A DNA stretch of 64,000 bases. Source: Opisthocomus hoazin (taxonomy: Eukaryota > Chordata > Aves > Opisthocomiformes > Opisthocomidae). Below the pieces are notes generated by a model. It was not told the DNA's origin and ran no database searches. It was given only the letters and a program-made list of their open reading frames with translations. Position numbers and translations under genes: made by a program. The DNA lies in assembly GCF_030867145.1 (NCBI RefSeq), contig NC_134433.1, forward strand, positions 10,863,216 through 10,927,215. Direction: 5' to 3'. This document shows positions 1 through 13,540 of this stretch, piece after piece (within the stretch, counting starts at the first letter, position 1; every line of letters starts with the position of its first letter).

Positions 1-3000
1 GGCACAGAGCTAGCTAGGTGAGTGTGATACGAGTTCTACAGCTAAGGATAGCAAGCCATAAAAAGCACAAACAAGCTGAGCCTGCTTTCTAGAAAAGATT
101 TTGCCTTTGTGTGTTGTGTATCCGTCATTTATCTTATAATGTCAAAATGTAACGAAGGAGGTAAATTACAAAAGTTTTACAGAAACAGATTCAGTGTGAA
201 AGGGGAGGGAAGAGGGACTCAAAGCAATACGTCTGCTGAAGGGAAAAACACCTGCCAGAGCTGTCGGGTAATGGACTTGGTTGGGGAGGCAGGGTGCAGG
301 GGCTGGAGGGTGTGAGCTGAGCGGAGCTGGAGGTTATTCCTTGTGCTGGGGAAGGAAGGTGTTTCGGGAGCCTTTATAGAAAACCGGCTTCATTAGAACT
401 GAGGAAGGTTGTTCTCAAAGCAGCAGAACCTGATGATAGTTTGAGTGATTTTTGTCTCATCTCTTTAAAGAAAATTGGTGACTGAATACTTCAGACTGAT
501 CCAGTACATAGTGGCTGAGGGACATCTTTTGTAAAATACAGCAATACCCTAGTGACATGAGGGGGTTTTTCAGCCTTAGTGGTCTGATCTTGAACATGTG
601 TGGTTTTGCTTTTCAGACATACATCATTTCTAGCTTGACTGGAATTTGCAGTAGGGCTGATATTTTGCCTGATGCAAAGTAAATTTAACAAAGTGCCTGG
701 AGTTCAAATTCAGACTTCATTTATCGTAACTTAATAGAATAGATTATGTAGAAGGAATACAATGCTGTTGGCTTGTAGCTTGAATAACCAGTGCTTCTGT
801 AAAGACTGATAAAATAATTAACCACTGTGCTTGAGATTTTCCTTATCTAGACTCTGAGATTTTTTCGGACTGTTTCTGAGGTAGAGCTGGAGGATATATA
901 GAACAAAGTATCATTTGTTTAGGGTAAATACTGCTAATAGTTTTAAACATTAAGTGAATCCAAAAAGTTGAGCACTCTTGGCAAGTTTACAAATGGGAAT
1001 TTTTAATCTCCTTTCTTGTGGCTTCTAATTGAAGGCTTTTGCTTAATTTATTAAAACTGTTACAATGGCCTAAACAACCTTGTAAGCATGAATGAAGCTT
1101 AATTCAAAATCCTCTAGTGAAGCTGTAAAGAAGCTGCAACCAAAGTTTCTTAACATTGTGAAGTACTAACGTGCTCCAAATCCTTTGACCTCTATATGAG
1201 CTTTTCACTGAAGGAGATGTGTGAGTATAGGCCAGCTTTACTCCCCTCCTGAGAACTTCCATTCTGTACCGTAACTTATCTCAGAAGTCAGATGACACTT
1301 AAGGAAATATGCGCATTACTTGCCGAGTGTGGGCTGTTTTAAGAAAATATGTATTGTTTCCGTGGTTACAAAGTGGTAAATGGTGTTTGCCGATAACAAA
1401 ATAATGCTTATGGGATGAAAAATAAGCCTGAAATGAGGGGCTTTAAGTAAGCTACTACTACTCAGAAAATAGAACTTGAGTTCCTTACTTACAGTTCTCT
1501 GAAAGTTTAGTCTTTTTTACTGCTGTTGTTTTCCATTTTCATTGCAGCAAACATAAAAATTGCGAGAAGTGTGTTGGAAAACCTGCTGCTGCACAAACCC
1601 AAAGTGTTCTCGTATGTTGAGTCATACATGCCATTTAATAATCTGGTCTCCTGAAGTATTTGATAGCATTTTCAACTGGACGTTTAGGAGACTGGAATGT
1701 GAATTGGGAAGTGTGGGTGCTTTGTTCAAGGCATCTGGTACTCGCTGATGTCAGAGACACAGTGCTGAAGCTAGCTGGGTTTGACCTGATCTAGTATGGT
1801 TATTTTCATATTAAAATGAATATACTGTAGGTAATTCTTTTCCTGATGTGAGAACTGAGGATTGCCAAGTGAAACTGAGGTGATGTGATTCTGGAATTCG
1901 TTACCAGGGGATGTTGTGGAAGTCAAAAGTATGTGTTCAGAAGGCATCTAGGTATATGCAGGAAGGCTTCAGGGTAGGCTACTCAGCATGTTGATGCAGG
2001 TGAAACCCCAGTTCAGAAGTTTCTTAAGCTGATTCTTAACTTAATGATGATTGAGGACAAGGAGACCATCTTGGGGAATGATCTCTGTAAAAGCCCTTAA
2101 AAGCATCTCCGACAGGTAACTGTCAGAATTGGGCTGCTTGACTAAAAAAAAACAACAAACAACAGTATAACATTTCTTACAGAAAGTGGATGAGACAGGG
2201 ATCAGACTCCTGAACAAATACATACTTTTTGTTTGTTTGACTTGCTGTGTTTGGCAGGCTTGGAGTTCTGTTGCTTTTTGAGCTAATACTGATAACTTAC
2301 AGCTTTTACCTTGTTAAACTTGGAGGTTGGTTGACTGAGAGAGTAGTGTACTGCATGAGGTTCTCTTGGTTGCCTTTCTGCCAGTGGTATCGTCTCTGCT
2401 AAATTACGGTAAACTGTTTCAAGTGTACTCCCATAGTACGCTGTTGTGGGACAGAGAGGATGTTCATAATTGTGCAGAAGAGGTAATGATTTAACAGTAT
2501 CATATTTTATTTGTGTCATTTATGGATCAAAATGACCTCAGTTCTTCGTCTTCCTGTTAAGAGATGTCAAGCGCATGCAAATACTGCTTTAAACTTCTAA
2601 AAATGCAACACTTTTGAGCTTGGTTAAAGATTGCAGACCAAAAGGGACACTGTTTAGAGGGTGGATAATAGTTTTCAAGACCTCCTTTTGATAAAAGGAA
2701 ATGCACATTGCACTAAAAGTCACTGTAGAATTCAATTTTAGATGTAAAGGAAACTACACGAATATTTCTAAACACTTTGTCGTGGATTTCTTGATTCTTG
2801 AGAAGTGACACAGGCTGTCAGCTGGAACAAAGGGGGAATTTGAGTTACTGAAAACATACAGGAAGATGTCATAAAGATTTATTTTAAAACTTCCTTGAAG
2901 TTCATTCAGATTTGCCGTTTTTAATAGGAGTGAAAATTGGGTGTGGCAAACATAGGCTTGCCACATGTGTTTGTCATTCTGCTCTGAGTCGTGCAGGGTG

Positions 3001-6000
3001 ACTTCAGCATGGCTTTCACAACAGAGTGTTCGTTTTACTTAGCGTTCTGTATCCAAAAAATTGATCTGAGTTAACAGTAGTTCTTGTAGATTATATTCTT
3101 TATAAGAAAGGCACGTTCTGTGACGAAATTGAGTAGTTTATAGTCCTTTTTTACTGATGTTTTCTTTTGTGATGTTTATTCTAACCTAATTACTTCAGTC
3201 TTCCTTGCTATTTGTTTATCATATGTTTTTAGACTTTCAAAGTTATGACAGCTTGGGTGTGATTTGGATGATTTTGGTGTGAGAAGGAAGATTTTTACCA
3301 TACTTAGTCGTCTTCCTTCCTCCAGCTGCTTGCAAAAATACTTGATTCATTGTGCCTTTTAGTGGGGTTTGGGACCTCCTTGAGGAATTAGAAAATGATT
3401 TAGCCTCTTCAGTAGAGAAATTAGAATATAAAGTCTAAATATTTTGCTTTTCAGTTTGATGCAGAAAACCTCCTCACACTTCAAACTTTATAAGGCTGGA
3501 AAAAGTGCTTTGTCTTAAACGACAGGCTGCTTACCTGTCTTGAAGTGTGTGAAACAAGATGCGAGATTAGAGCTGTACTCCATGGACTGAAATGTAATAC
3601 TTGATGTACTCAAAGCTGCTACAAGGCCAACAAGATACTTAATGAACTATTGCATGTGGAAAAAGCTTTCACCATGGTCTGACCTTCTTCCAGCTATGAA
3701 CAGATCGCTTGGGGACGCAGACTGTCAGGAAGGGCTTGAACTCATTTTCTTTCCATTAGCAACATTTTATTTGCTTGCAGAATAATTGTAGGGTCAGATT
3801 CTGTAGTCTAAATTTAGTTTCTGATGTTTTGAGTTTGCTCGCAAACACAACGGGATCTTGTGAGCATCAGAAAGGAGAGCGTACAGCTGGGGCAGGGAGA
3901 GGGCAGGAATTCGCATCCTGCCGTTGCTTTGAGCTAAGCTAACACTGAACCACAAACCTGGCTGCTCTTTGCGTTGTGCTGTTTAGCCTGTAGGTGAGGA
4001 AAGCTGGAGTGTGCTCAAATGGAGTTTAATGTCACCCTACAAACAATGCACTTGGAGACCAGAACAATAAATTGCAGCTGTGGATATTGAGCTGAAGCAT
4101 CTATAGATGTGGTAACACAGAAAAATACGAGTAGACTATCAAATGCAAAATGATGGACCTTTAATATACTTCTCTGGTTCTTTAATACTGAATTTGGTAG
4201 CCGGATAACATGAGACAATTGGTACACGGGCTGTGACCATCTTACCAGAGTAAGGCTAAAAAATAAACCCTTCTCACTTAAAATCCAGGTAATGTTCAGT
4301 GTGTGGGAGGAAAGTCTCGTTGTTGCTGAGATGCTTTGGAACTTGCAGTATTTGTTTATAATGTTTGCTTAGGTATTGTTGCATGGTGTTTGATCTTTTT
4401 TAAAATCCCTCCTTCTTGGAACCGTGGCTCCCTTAGCCGCAAAGCTCTGCACTCCCATCTCTGCAGCTGCTTTTCCAGATCCATCCCTGATGCTGCTTCG
4501 CCCGCAAACTATATATACTATACGCTAACTGGGACTCCTTGCCTGCGTATGCTGCAGGGAGGATGCGTCACCAGCCCTGTCCCCCACGGTTTGTGTAGCC
4601 CCAGGCTTGCGCTTCGATGGCGGCAGGGAGCGAGGCAGTATTGCACTGCTCCTCCCGGCGATGAAGGTTGTGTTTTTTCTGACCCTGCGCAGCCTGGGGA
4701 TGTGAGGCATTGTCCCCGTGGTGAAGCAAGTGTCAGTCTTTTCTCTGCTGGCTTAGAGCTTCGTATTTGCACATAAGTTTCGCTTCAGTCATCTACAAGA
4801 TTTGAGGTCAAACTAGTTGAAAGTATGTTCGTTGGTTTTTTTTGCTCTTTATGCAGTAAACATGCTTTCTAGGAATTGGTACCTAATTCTCTGCTCGATT
4901 TCTTGGGGAGAAAAGCACAATACTTGGGTGTAATAGTTCATTGCAGACAGCTACTATGTTTGAATTAAAATGATTAATTTGAATATGTTTTTAAAATATT
5001 GCACAAGTGGCTGTGAGATTATGAAGTATTTTGGAGATGGTATTAAATTGTGCTTATTGTGGTACCTTTCTCGTGTGAGGAAATGGCTTGTAATATGGTA
5101 GTAGCCTTCCACTGGGCTCCAACATATGGTGAAGTCTGTCAGCAACATTCCTGTAGTGTGCAGAAAGCAAACCTGTGCTGTGCCTTAGTTCAGAACCGTT
5201 GCCTCTACTACAACAAACTATTTGGAAACTGCGCTTCTGTTGGCATAAGTGTAGCACACTAGTGTTTCCTGCTGCAACAGCAGTGAGGAATTACTCTTTT
5301 TTTTTTTTTTTTTTTACTTAGTTATGTGACAGTTAACCTGATAATGTGAACCTAGCCTTACATTTATGTAGTGCTTGACTTGATGCTCCGAAGCCGTGCT
5401 GGCAGATATTCTGACATTCTCTTGTAAGTGAATCAAGTTGCGTGTTAAAGTAGTGCTAACTGCTCTTCATATTTTCAAGTGACACTAATAAATATGGTCC
5501 TCACTTTGCTTTTACAAATAATGGCATGATCTGCCTTAGGGCATCAAATTACTGGTTTCTAGCACAAATACATTTGCTAATTTAATCTTTTATCCCCTGT
5601 ATTGCAGCAGCAGTTTTGTAGGGCACATGCTGCTTTCTATCTTATCACTAAAAAGTTGAAAGTTGCTGTGTGGTTAAGGTGCTAGGTCAAAATGTTGCAC
5701 TGCAAGGACTCTAACAAATGAGGCCTGTGCATCTTATGTGCATCCCCAACTTGTCTGCTTGACAGATTTGGGTTCCTCCTAGGTGTTACACTGATCAGGA
5801 GCAGCTGAAGTGCAAACATGTGTTCTGATTTGCTTGCTTTGGTGCCAGCGAGGTAAGTGCTGGCGGAGTTGGTAACAACTAGTTACCAAGTTGTCCCATT
5901 TTCCCTCAGCTGTATGGTGAGCGCATGTCCTACTTACTGGGGTGGAGAGAACTGCTAAAGCTGTCGTTGGAGGAAGGAAGGCTTTATCTGACAAAAGAGC

Positions 6001-6296
6001 TTTGAACTACAACCCTAGGAGGCAGACATGGTATTTGGTGAAGTTGCAGTTGTGTGAACTTGGCAGTTCCTGGCATGTCAAATAAGTTTCATCAGCAATG
6101 TGTGGAGTAGTTGTCCCTAGTGCACCCTGTTGCAAGCTGCTTGGTTTTCCAAGATAACCCCGAACCTCGGGACTGCGGTGGTTATGTCAGAGTACATGTA
6201 TCTATTTTTTTTCTCTCCCAACAGCGATGAATTGAAAATACTGATGTAAAGCAGTAGGCATCTAAATAGAAGTTAATTAGTTTCACTGTTTTACAG
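1..6296 (+). other. VKORC1L1: VKORC1L1 intron 1 (3' portion)
   Basis: This AT-rich non-coding stretch ends at a good acceptor (polypyrimidine then ttacag) at 6291-6296, directly before VKORC1L1 exon 2. I found no exon 1, so the promoter and N-terminal codons lie upstream of the window; intron 1 of this gene is also long in mammals. Open frames inside it, the longest at 4336-4776, have no recognisable family, no splice context and no codon bias. A T-run sits at about 5298-5315. A weak resemblance to an old CR1 3' end occurs near 1890-1975. I see nothing else functional here. Confidence 0.75.
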
Positions 6297-7337
6297 ATGG
6301 GGTCGAGGATTCGGTCTGTTGGGTTCCATCTTTGGAAAGGACAGTGCAATAAATCAGTCAAACAGTGTTTTTGGACTCGTGTTTTATATACTACAAATGC
6401 TACTTGGTAAGTATGAATTCAGCTTAGAGCCTAAAGTATGTAACAGGCCTGTGGTGATGAAAGAGGAGTGCATTATATGTTGCATAACCTGTAAGAGACC
6501 AAATAAATGCATGTGATTTTTTTTTTTTTTTTTAGCACCAGTCTACTGATACATCTGTCCAAAGGGCTTAAAAACCCAACTGATAATAATCAATTGCATT
6601 TTCTCCTGCTGTGCTATTAATATAAGTGTCAAGACAGTTGCTGCACTGGTATTTTCACGTAAATATATTTAGCATTGGATTGCATGATAGAAAAGAGAGG
6701 AACTAAAAATGGAATTTACAAGTTTTGCAGGAGTAATAGAGATAGCAGGCAAAAAAGTGCATGAAATGTAATGTACACATATTTCTTTGTAACTATATGG
6801 TCTGCTATAGAGCTATTAATATTGATAGACGTAACTTGACAAACCTGTAACTTTCCCACAACTCAGGAATACGGAAGATGGTAAATACTACACACACTTC
6901 TTATCAAAGGACTGTCGTACAGAACCTAGAAGCTCCCCTCCAAATAACGATTTGTCAGCCATCTTGAACTCATGGTATTTTAAACAGACTTTTATGTAAT
7001 ACAAACTTGCGGAGTAGCCTTCAGTTTGAATTAAGAGTGCTTAGGCTTTTTGCTTTGTGTGGAAGAGGGGAGGGAGAGCAGCAGTAGTAACTTTCTCTCT
7101 CTTGTTGCAGGTATGACAGCAAGTGCAGTAGCAGCTCTAATCCTCATGACATCCTCCATAGTGTCTGTAGTAGGGTCATTGTACTTGGCATACATTCTGT
7201 ACTTCGTGCTGAAGGAGTTTTGCATTGTCTGCGTCATCACATATTTGCTGAACTTCATTCTCTTTATCATCAACTACAAACGACTAGTTTATTTGAACGA
7301 GGCCTGGAAACGGCAACTCCAACCCAAACAGGAATAA
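6297..7337 (+). CDS. VKORC1L1: VKORC1L1, last two coding exons (5' partial)
   Basis: Vitamin K epoxide reductase complex subunit 1-like 1 is an ER multi-pass membrane enzyme that reduces vitamin K epoxide and quinone for gamma-carboxylation and antioxidant roles. Exon 2 is 6297-6406 (110 bp, the usual size in the VKOR family). It starts with one base completing an Arg codon and encodes [15 protein letters not shown] and then [15 protein letters not shown]. The donor is gtaagt. Exon 3 is 7111-7337, ending in TAA. It encodes [12 protein letters not shown], two hydrophobic membrane spans, the redox-active CxxC of the family (FCIVCV) and the C-terminal tail ending RQLQPKQE. The C-terminal 112 or so residues of a protein of about 176 are therefore present. 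The first exon, with the upstream loop cysteines, is outside the window. The match to remembered VKORC1L1 is close, and better than to VKORC1 because of the SIFGKD and [14 protein letters not shown] segments. Confidence 0.96.
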
Positions 7338-10300
7338 CGCCTGTTTGAACTTTTGACTGACAGTCTGAAGACCCAACTTCCATTAAGTTTATTTTGCAGT
7401 AATTTTTTATTCTCCATATCAGACACTTTCCCTGAGAATCATAACTGAATTTTTAATTATAAATTTGAAGGGGCCCTAGATAATTTTTTTGTGCTAATCT
7501 TCAATTTAAATGTGGTTATGAAAGAAAGCTCTAATACAATCAAAGACAAGCTTTAACTTTACTTTGAAGGAGTTTTAGCCACAGCAAAACCTAGACTCTG
7601 TCTCTTCCCCCTCCACTTGTGAAGTGGGTAACACTTGCTATAAAATATCCTGTATATAAATTCAGGTATAACAAGATGCGATCATGACATTAAATATTCT
7701 AGACTAGCATTACCATATTTAATGTTGCCATGTTTACAGTATGTGTATTACTTTTTTTTTAGCTGATGGACTTAGATTTGACTGGGACTTATACTGTAAA
7801 TAAAATTAGAAATATTGGTTTCATCCCTGGAGAACTCGCTGTGCAACCAGTTTTGTCAGCCTAGGAGCTGTCAGAGTGTTCAGCTAACAGTCGACTGACA
7901 GGATGGAAGAAGTGACCTCTGTAGAGAACACCGTGTTGCTGCACTCACTGCTAGTGCTTTCACAAGAATGATGGCTGGGGTTTGTTCCTTTTTTTCTCTT
8001 TTTGTCTCCAGTAACAAAAATGGAATTAAAGCTGAAACCTGAAGTATGTTCATTAAACCGCAACTTCATTACTTTCTGTACAGAATGAAAATAGCTTAAT
8101 GTGGTCAATAGAAAGCTGCCACCGGGATATTATGTGCAGACTGGGGATTGGTGTATCAAAGAGCGTTCTTTGAAAGGACTTAATTTCCATGCAGAGTTGT
8201 TTCATTTTTAAACTGTGGTCAGACAGCCAGTGTTACTAATGTTCGATGTTATATGAATGCTGCAGTACAGGATTGCAATTTGCAGTGGAAACCATTGACT
8301 GACTGGGATAACCGTGTACTGAAAAAGCAGTTACTTAATTGATCTTTGTCGCAATCTTTGGTTTGCGCTATATTGGGAACTGAACTTTAGGCTGACACAC
8401 ATAAGATCCCTTGGAAGGGCACCCTGTTTAGTGGGATAAGTAAGTAAATGTGCTGCTGAAAATGAAATGTGATATAGTGCTATCATTGCTCTTTCTAATA
8501 ACTAATTGGGGAAAAAAATTAAACTGCAGATTTAAACAAAGGAACAAAATTGTAAATGTTGTTTCTGTGCTCAGTGTTCTAAGGCTGAATGTTCAAAGTG
8601 CCTTCTGTCTTAAAATTTTAAACCAAATACTTTGTGTTGAACTTGGCAGGCAGAAGTGTCCTTGCTTTAAAAATGAACAAACAAACAAAATTCCCGGCAA
8701 CTTGCTGAGGACAGAAGAGTATTAAGAGATATATTTTAGTTTTTAGACTGAGAAGTGGTAGCAGTATTGTTTCAGTTAACTTAAATCAGTGCGACAGAAG
8801 GTGGATGATGCAGTTCAGCAAAGTACAATACTTGTGTTTCAGACTCTGTGACACCAAAATGTATAGGTTCAGCTACTTTCTGTAATTGGTGCTGTGCTGC
8901 TTTTCGCCCTTGTCAGCTTCTAAAATATGAAGAATTCCAACTGCATACCCATTTATTTAAAGAATTAGTTTAACTAATTTTAGGATTTTTTTTCTTAAAC
9001 ATGAATGTCAGAGACACTTATGTTGTATGGCTAAGTGGATTATAAACACTAAGTTGCTGAGGATAAACTTGACTGTGAAACATGCAGTGTTCCGTAGAGA
9101 AAATAGAATTTTTAGATTGACTTCACAAAGTAGTATTTAAATTAATACTGAAGTAATTTTCTGGTTTGTATCAAGGATGTAGGTGGAAACTGCTTTTATG
9201 TATAGAGTTCTGTGGTATGAGTAACATCTGTTGCATGTAACACTAAATTACTTGTCCCTCTTGTCTAACAGTTTTAGACAACAATTCATTAAATGCGTTT
9301 TGTATTGACCAGAGTATAGTTAAAGCTTGTCTTGATGTTTAGTTCTGTTTCTCAAATGCCTTGAACTTTGATATGAGGGGAGTGGATGATGTCAAACTGG
9401 TCCCTCAAGGCTTTAGTTTGTTCTCTTGCAAGCCTTGAGGCAGTATCACTGTTTAATACGTTGTATAGATTTATTTTGATGCATTCCTGTGATCTACACT
9501 AAGGCATCGTTTTCATCCGAGGGCGAGGTGAACACGTGCTGCCTGAAGTGGTTAGTCGCAGCGCTAATACCTCAGAACAAGCAGCAATGGAGACAAGTAT
9601 AACCAATGGTTCCTTGGTCCAGTTCCTGGGTGTATTGCGCACCGGGGAAAAAAGGAAGAAAAAGCCCCATCAGCTGAGAGTATAGGTGTTGACTAACTTC
9701 ACTGTGTCTTGTGCTTGTCTGTGTGGGCATAGTCTGTTAATTCAGTTTGTTCAGTAAAATTGTTTAGGGCCAGATTTTCAGCAGTCGTGTCTGCAGTCCC
9801 TGTTTGTGTGCGCATAGGGATCAAATGGCAACGGAGTTTGGCCTCTCGAAGAATTTGCAGCTACAGTTTGTGCACGATCTTGCAAATCTGATCCTTAATT
9901 GTGAACTCTCTTGTTTCGTGTGCTTTTCTTGCAGTTACTTTTTACTGGAAGTGATTTGTTAGAAATGGCCCTAACTCTTCTGCTTTCTCTCCTGTGCTTC
10001 AGAAATGCAGTTGGCCAGAATAAAGGGCAGAATCATATTAGCAGTAGAAATTTGGACCTTTTTGCTTCCAGTTCTTTGACTTTTTCCTCGTTGCTCGCAG
10101 TGATAGAAACAGCATATTTCTTCCAGTGAAACAGCTCAGGTTACAATTAGTAACGTGATGGAAATCTGACGTGTGCTTCATGCAGCTGCCCCCCCTGCCT
10201 GCCCCCAGCCAGCGCAGATCTCATGGCAGATGTGGGGTTGATATTAATTTGATCCTTACAAATCCAAAGGCAAGTTCTGAGAAATACTGAGGATACAAGA

Positions 10301-13300
10301 GCATGGGTAAAAGCTAGTAAGTAATACCTGCTGTGGCAGAGGGACAGGGGTGCAGTGTCGTTACACAGATTCTGGTTGTGGTTTCAGAATTCATGAGAAT
10401 GGAGGCGGGGGGAAATCATAATCTGCAAGCAGTGGTTCTGAATTTGGGCTTTCTTTCCCCTCCCTGGCTCTCAGAAGTTCTGCAGGGAGGGGCAGATTGG
10501 AAAGGCAAAAGAACCTCATCCCAAAACCTGTTTAGGAATTACGCATTCCTGAAATCCTCTTCCTGTAAGGTACTTGCTACTCTTAAGGCCAACGAAGTAT
10601 TCAAGTCTCGTTTCGGAAATGAATGTTCTTGGAAATTTCTTACTGTGAAGTGTTTGCAACGCTAAGGCCAATGAAACATTCCCTACCACCTTTAGTATCT
10701 CAAATGACAATAAGTCTGTTATTAGGAGATTTCTGCATACTGTAGTACGCATTTGTCTTCTGCTGTACAGACACTCTTGATGGTTCTAAAAGATTGGTGA
10801 GGTGCTTCAGGCAGCACTCGATGCTTCTAATTGATATGGGCGAAAGTCAGAGACCTCTGATAGCTTTGGTTCTGCCAATGTTGTTTAAACATGATCTAGA
10901 CAAAACTGGTCCGGAAAAGAGAAAGTATTCTGTTACCATAAAACTGTATTAAGCATGGCCTAAATATTAGGTGTTTGTTCTGTATGGTATGTTCCATCAA
11001 CTATTTATTACTAGTGCTTTAAACTCCAAAGTAAACATCTATTTACATGGAGTCAGTGGGCAGATGTTCCTTTTATCAACATAGGGTGAGGGATTCTCTA
11101 TTGGAGGTTTAGGATACAATTTTGCTAACAGGTAAAACAATGTAAATATGTACGAATTCTATTTGTTGCACATAACTTTTTGGTATAAAAAAAATAAATG
11201 TAGAAATTACCTGTGGATGTCTTGCTGCAATCATTCTTATGCTGCATTCATGCAGTCCAAACAGAAGAGCTTGAATGAACCCAATCAGAGGCCTTTTTGG
11301 ACTCAGTCTGAGCCTTAGAAACTGTTTTTAAAGTCAGTACTGTAATTCTGTTTCTCGAAGTGTACGAATTTGTGATTTTGTTCAAAGACATTGTGTGTTA
11401 GCAGTAGAAGGGTTAAAGCACTTGGGTCCCCAGAGATACCAGTTTATAGAACTTCTGCAGCTTCCTCGAGTCTTGCTGAATGCTGTGTGCACATGGGTGG
11501 GCGCAGCATGGACTTGAGGCTTTAACTGTTTACAGTTCTTTAAGCAACATGCAAAAAACCACAAACATTAAGTATGTTGGCTTTATCCCTTCCTGTGTTC
11601 CTTGGTTCTGTAGGTAACTCCGCTCTGACCATCACAAAGTATCTGGAAACTGCTGTGTTTTCCTGGATTTAGGAGAGGGAGGGAGCTGTTGGGGCAGGGT
11701 CAGACAGGCGGCGTGGGTTTACAATTGCACTGAGCTGTTCAGCACGAGCAGGAACTGTGACTCTGAAATGTGTGCTTGGCATATGTGGGGATGTTAAACT
11801 CTGCATCTGTTTTGTTGGACTGAATGAAACTAATAGCTTTCTCTTCTGCAACTGCAAGCCCTGTGTCTTATCATTGGGATCTGAGCCCTAGTTTGTAATG
11901 CGTTAACAACGTCAAATCTTTATCTGTATTTTGATGTGGCAGCTGTTGGTATGTTGTGTCTGTTGAAATGGGGAAGAAAATGGCTTAAAAGAAATCATGT
12001 CTAGAGATGGAGAAGTTGAAATGACTTTCAAACATTGGTAGTGGGCTTAAATGTGGTATTCACTCTTCTACCACGGTACATTTGAGCAAGTGTCTTTTTA
12101 CTATGGATAGACTCTTATATTCTGGGGTTTTAGTTACATGGAAAACATGTAAACCTAATATGGTATAACCACAAGGAATGTTGATAACATGTTTCTTGTT
12201 TTCCCTTAAAAACTCAAGAAAAATTGTTTTTGAAGTTTGCAGTAAACGCATGTCGTTCTGCAGGTGGCTGCGTGGAAGGTGGCGTTGGTTTCTAATGTAT
12301 CACATCTAAAGGAAAGAGAATTTGGCCACTGCGCAGCATGAAAGCAGCTATTTTCTTTATACTGGCAGATGTTTTGGTCACTTTCTTGAGGTACTAGCAG
12401 AAGAGCCAATTGCAGAAGTAGTAGTGATGGCAGCAGTTTCACATAGTATTTGTGAATCGGAATAATGAAACTACATAATTGTGCTAGCTTCCAAAATTCA
12501 GTAGGCAGCCTCAATTTTGTGATCCTGCTCTTGGGACAGCCCTGGGATGTCACAATAAGAAATTTGCAGTGTAAGTGTTCTGAGCTCTTCTGTCAGTATT
12601 GGCATCCTCTGTTACAGTGTAAAGCCTGGCCTTTAGAGCCTCCAAGACTGGTGTGTGGCCTGAAAGGGACGTCACTACACTATATTACTGTCTAAAGTAG
12701 TGTGTGCACGTTAATTTACACATTGCCCTACCCCAGAATGCTTCAGGCCAGTATCGAAAAGGTTTAGATCAAATTTACCCTCTAGACTACTATTACTGTA
12801 GTACATAGTGGCAATTTAATATGAAGGAAGCTCTTCCGTGCTGGAAGGTAAAACTGCATCTAATAGTGGCAGTTCTGGTACTGTGACTAAAATAAATAGT
12901 TTTAAACCAAATTCAGTTAATCTAGTACCTGCCTACCTAACATACTCCACCTTGCTGCTGTAGTACGAATCCTATACTGTAGTGGAGTGTGGTGGGTATC
13001 CTCGCAGAAGGGGTGGCTCCTGCACTTCCTGAACGCTGTGAACTCTCGGAAATTCTCAGCCAGCCGCATACGCTCTGTCTAGCAAGAGAAGCCCTCTAAA
13101 TTGTGCTCTTCAGTAATCCTGTGGAAAATTTGCTGTCAGCTGAGTAGTGTAACTCTTAGGGTAGTATAACTGGAAAACCTCATTTGCATTTGAGGGATGT
13201 GATGTTCATTTAGAGTAACTTGGATTTTTTAAGTCTTCAGCATTGATTTGTATCATGTAATATTTTTCATTTTTTGCCATAAACAGATACCTCACTCAGG

Positions 13301-13470
13301 ATCTCTAACTTCAGCTCCTTGAAAGTCTGAATATTCATTTTACTGCCTGGAAGCAGGAAGCCTACAGACACGTCTAAGCATGGGAAACTAGCGTTTCTGA
13401 CCTGCTTTGTATCACAGTAACTACTTCAGGTGGACTAGAAATTGCATTAGACTTGCAAGACTCGAGTCAG
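7338..13470 (+). other. VKORC1L1 3' UTR and convergent intergenic region
   Basis: No coding exon is visible between the VKORC1L1 stop and the GUSB 3' end. The proximal part is probably 3' UTR. AATAAA hexamers on the + strand lie at 7799-7804, 11193-11198 and 12891-12896, and any of these could end the transcript; long VKORC1L1 UTRs are known in mammals. An imperfect tandem copy of a ~40-bp segment (common core cttaaggccaa / gctaaggccaat) lies at about 10565-10690. Open frames such as 10333-10665 have no family resemblance. VKORC1L1 and GUSB are transcribed towards each other here. Confidence 0.5.
7799..7804 (+). terminator. Candidate proximal polyadenylation signal of VKORC1L1
   Basis: This is a canonical AATAAA hexamer 462 bp after the VKORC1L1 stop codon, in an AT-rich 3' UTR-like context. 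Alternative downstream hexamers exist, so this would be the short-UTR site if used. Confidence 0.4.
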
Positions 13471-13492
13471 GCATAAATATTATTTAAACAAA

Positions 13493-13498
13493 TTTAAT
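13493..13498 (-). terminator. Candidate polyadenylation signal of GUSB (ATTAAA)
   Basis: Reading the minus strand, ATTAAA lies 43 bases past the GUSB stop codon. It is the common variant poly(A) hexamer, and no AATAAA occurs nearer to the stop. It implies a very short 3' UTR; a longer one cannot be excluded. Confidence 0.4.
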
Positions 13499-13540
13499 GA
13501 ATAAGTTGAGCATCGTACCCAGCCACTATACCTTTTGATT

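Noticed and set aside
1870-2000. Possible ancient CR1 3' fragment (ctggaattcgttaccag, ggatgttgtgga)
   Set aside because: The resemblance is short and diverged and there is no terminal repeat; a repeat-library search would be needed.
4336-4776. 146-codon open frame on the + strand in VKORC1L1 intron 1
   Set aside because: No recognisable family, no conserved motif, GC-rich local composition, and an equally open antisense frame; it lies inside an intron.
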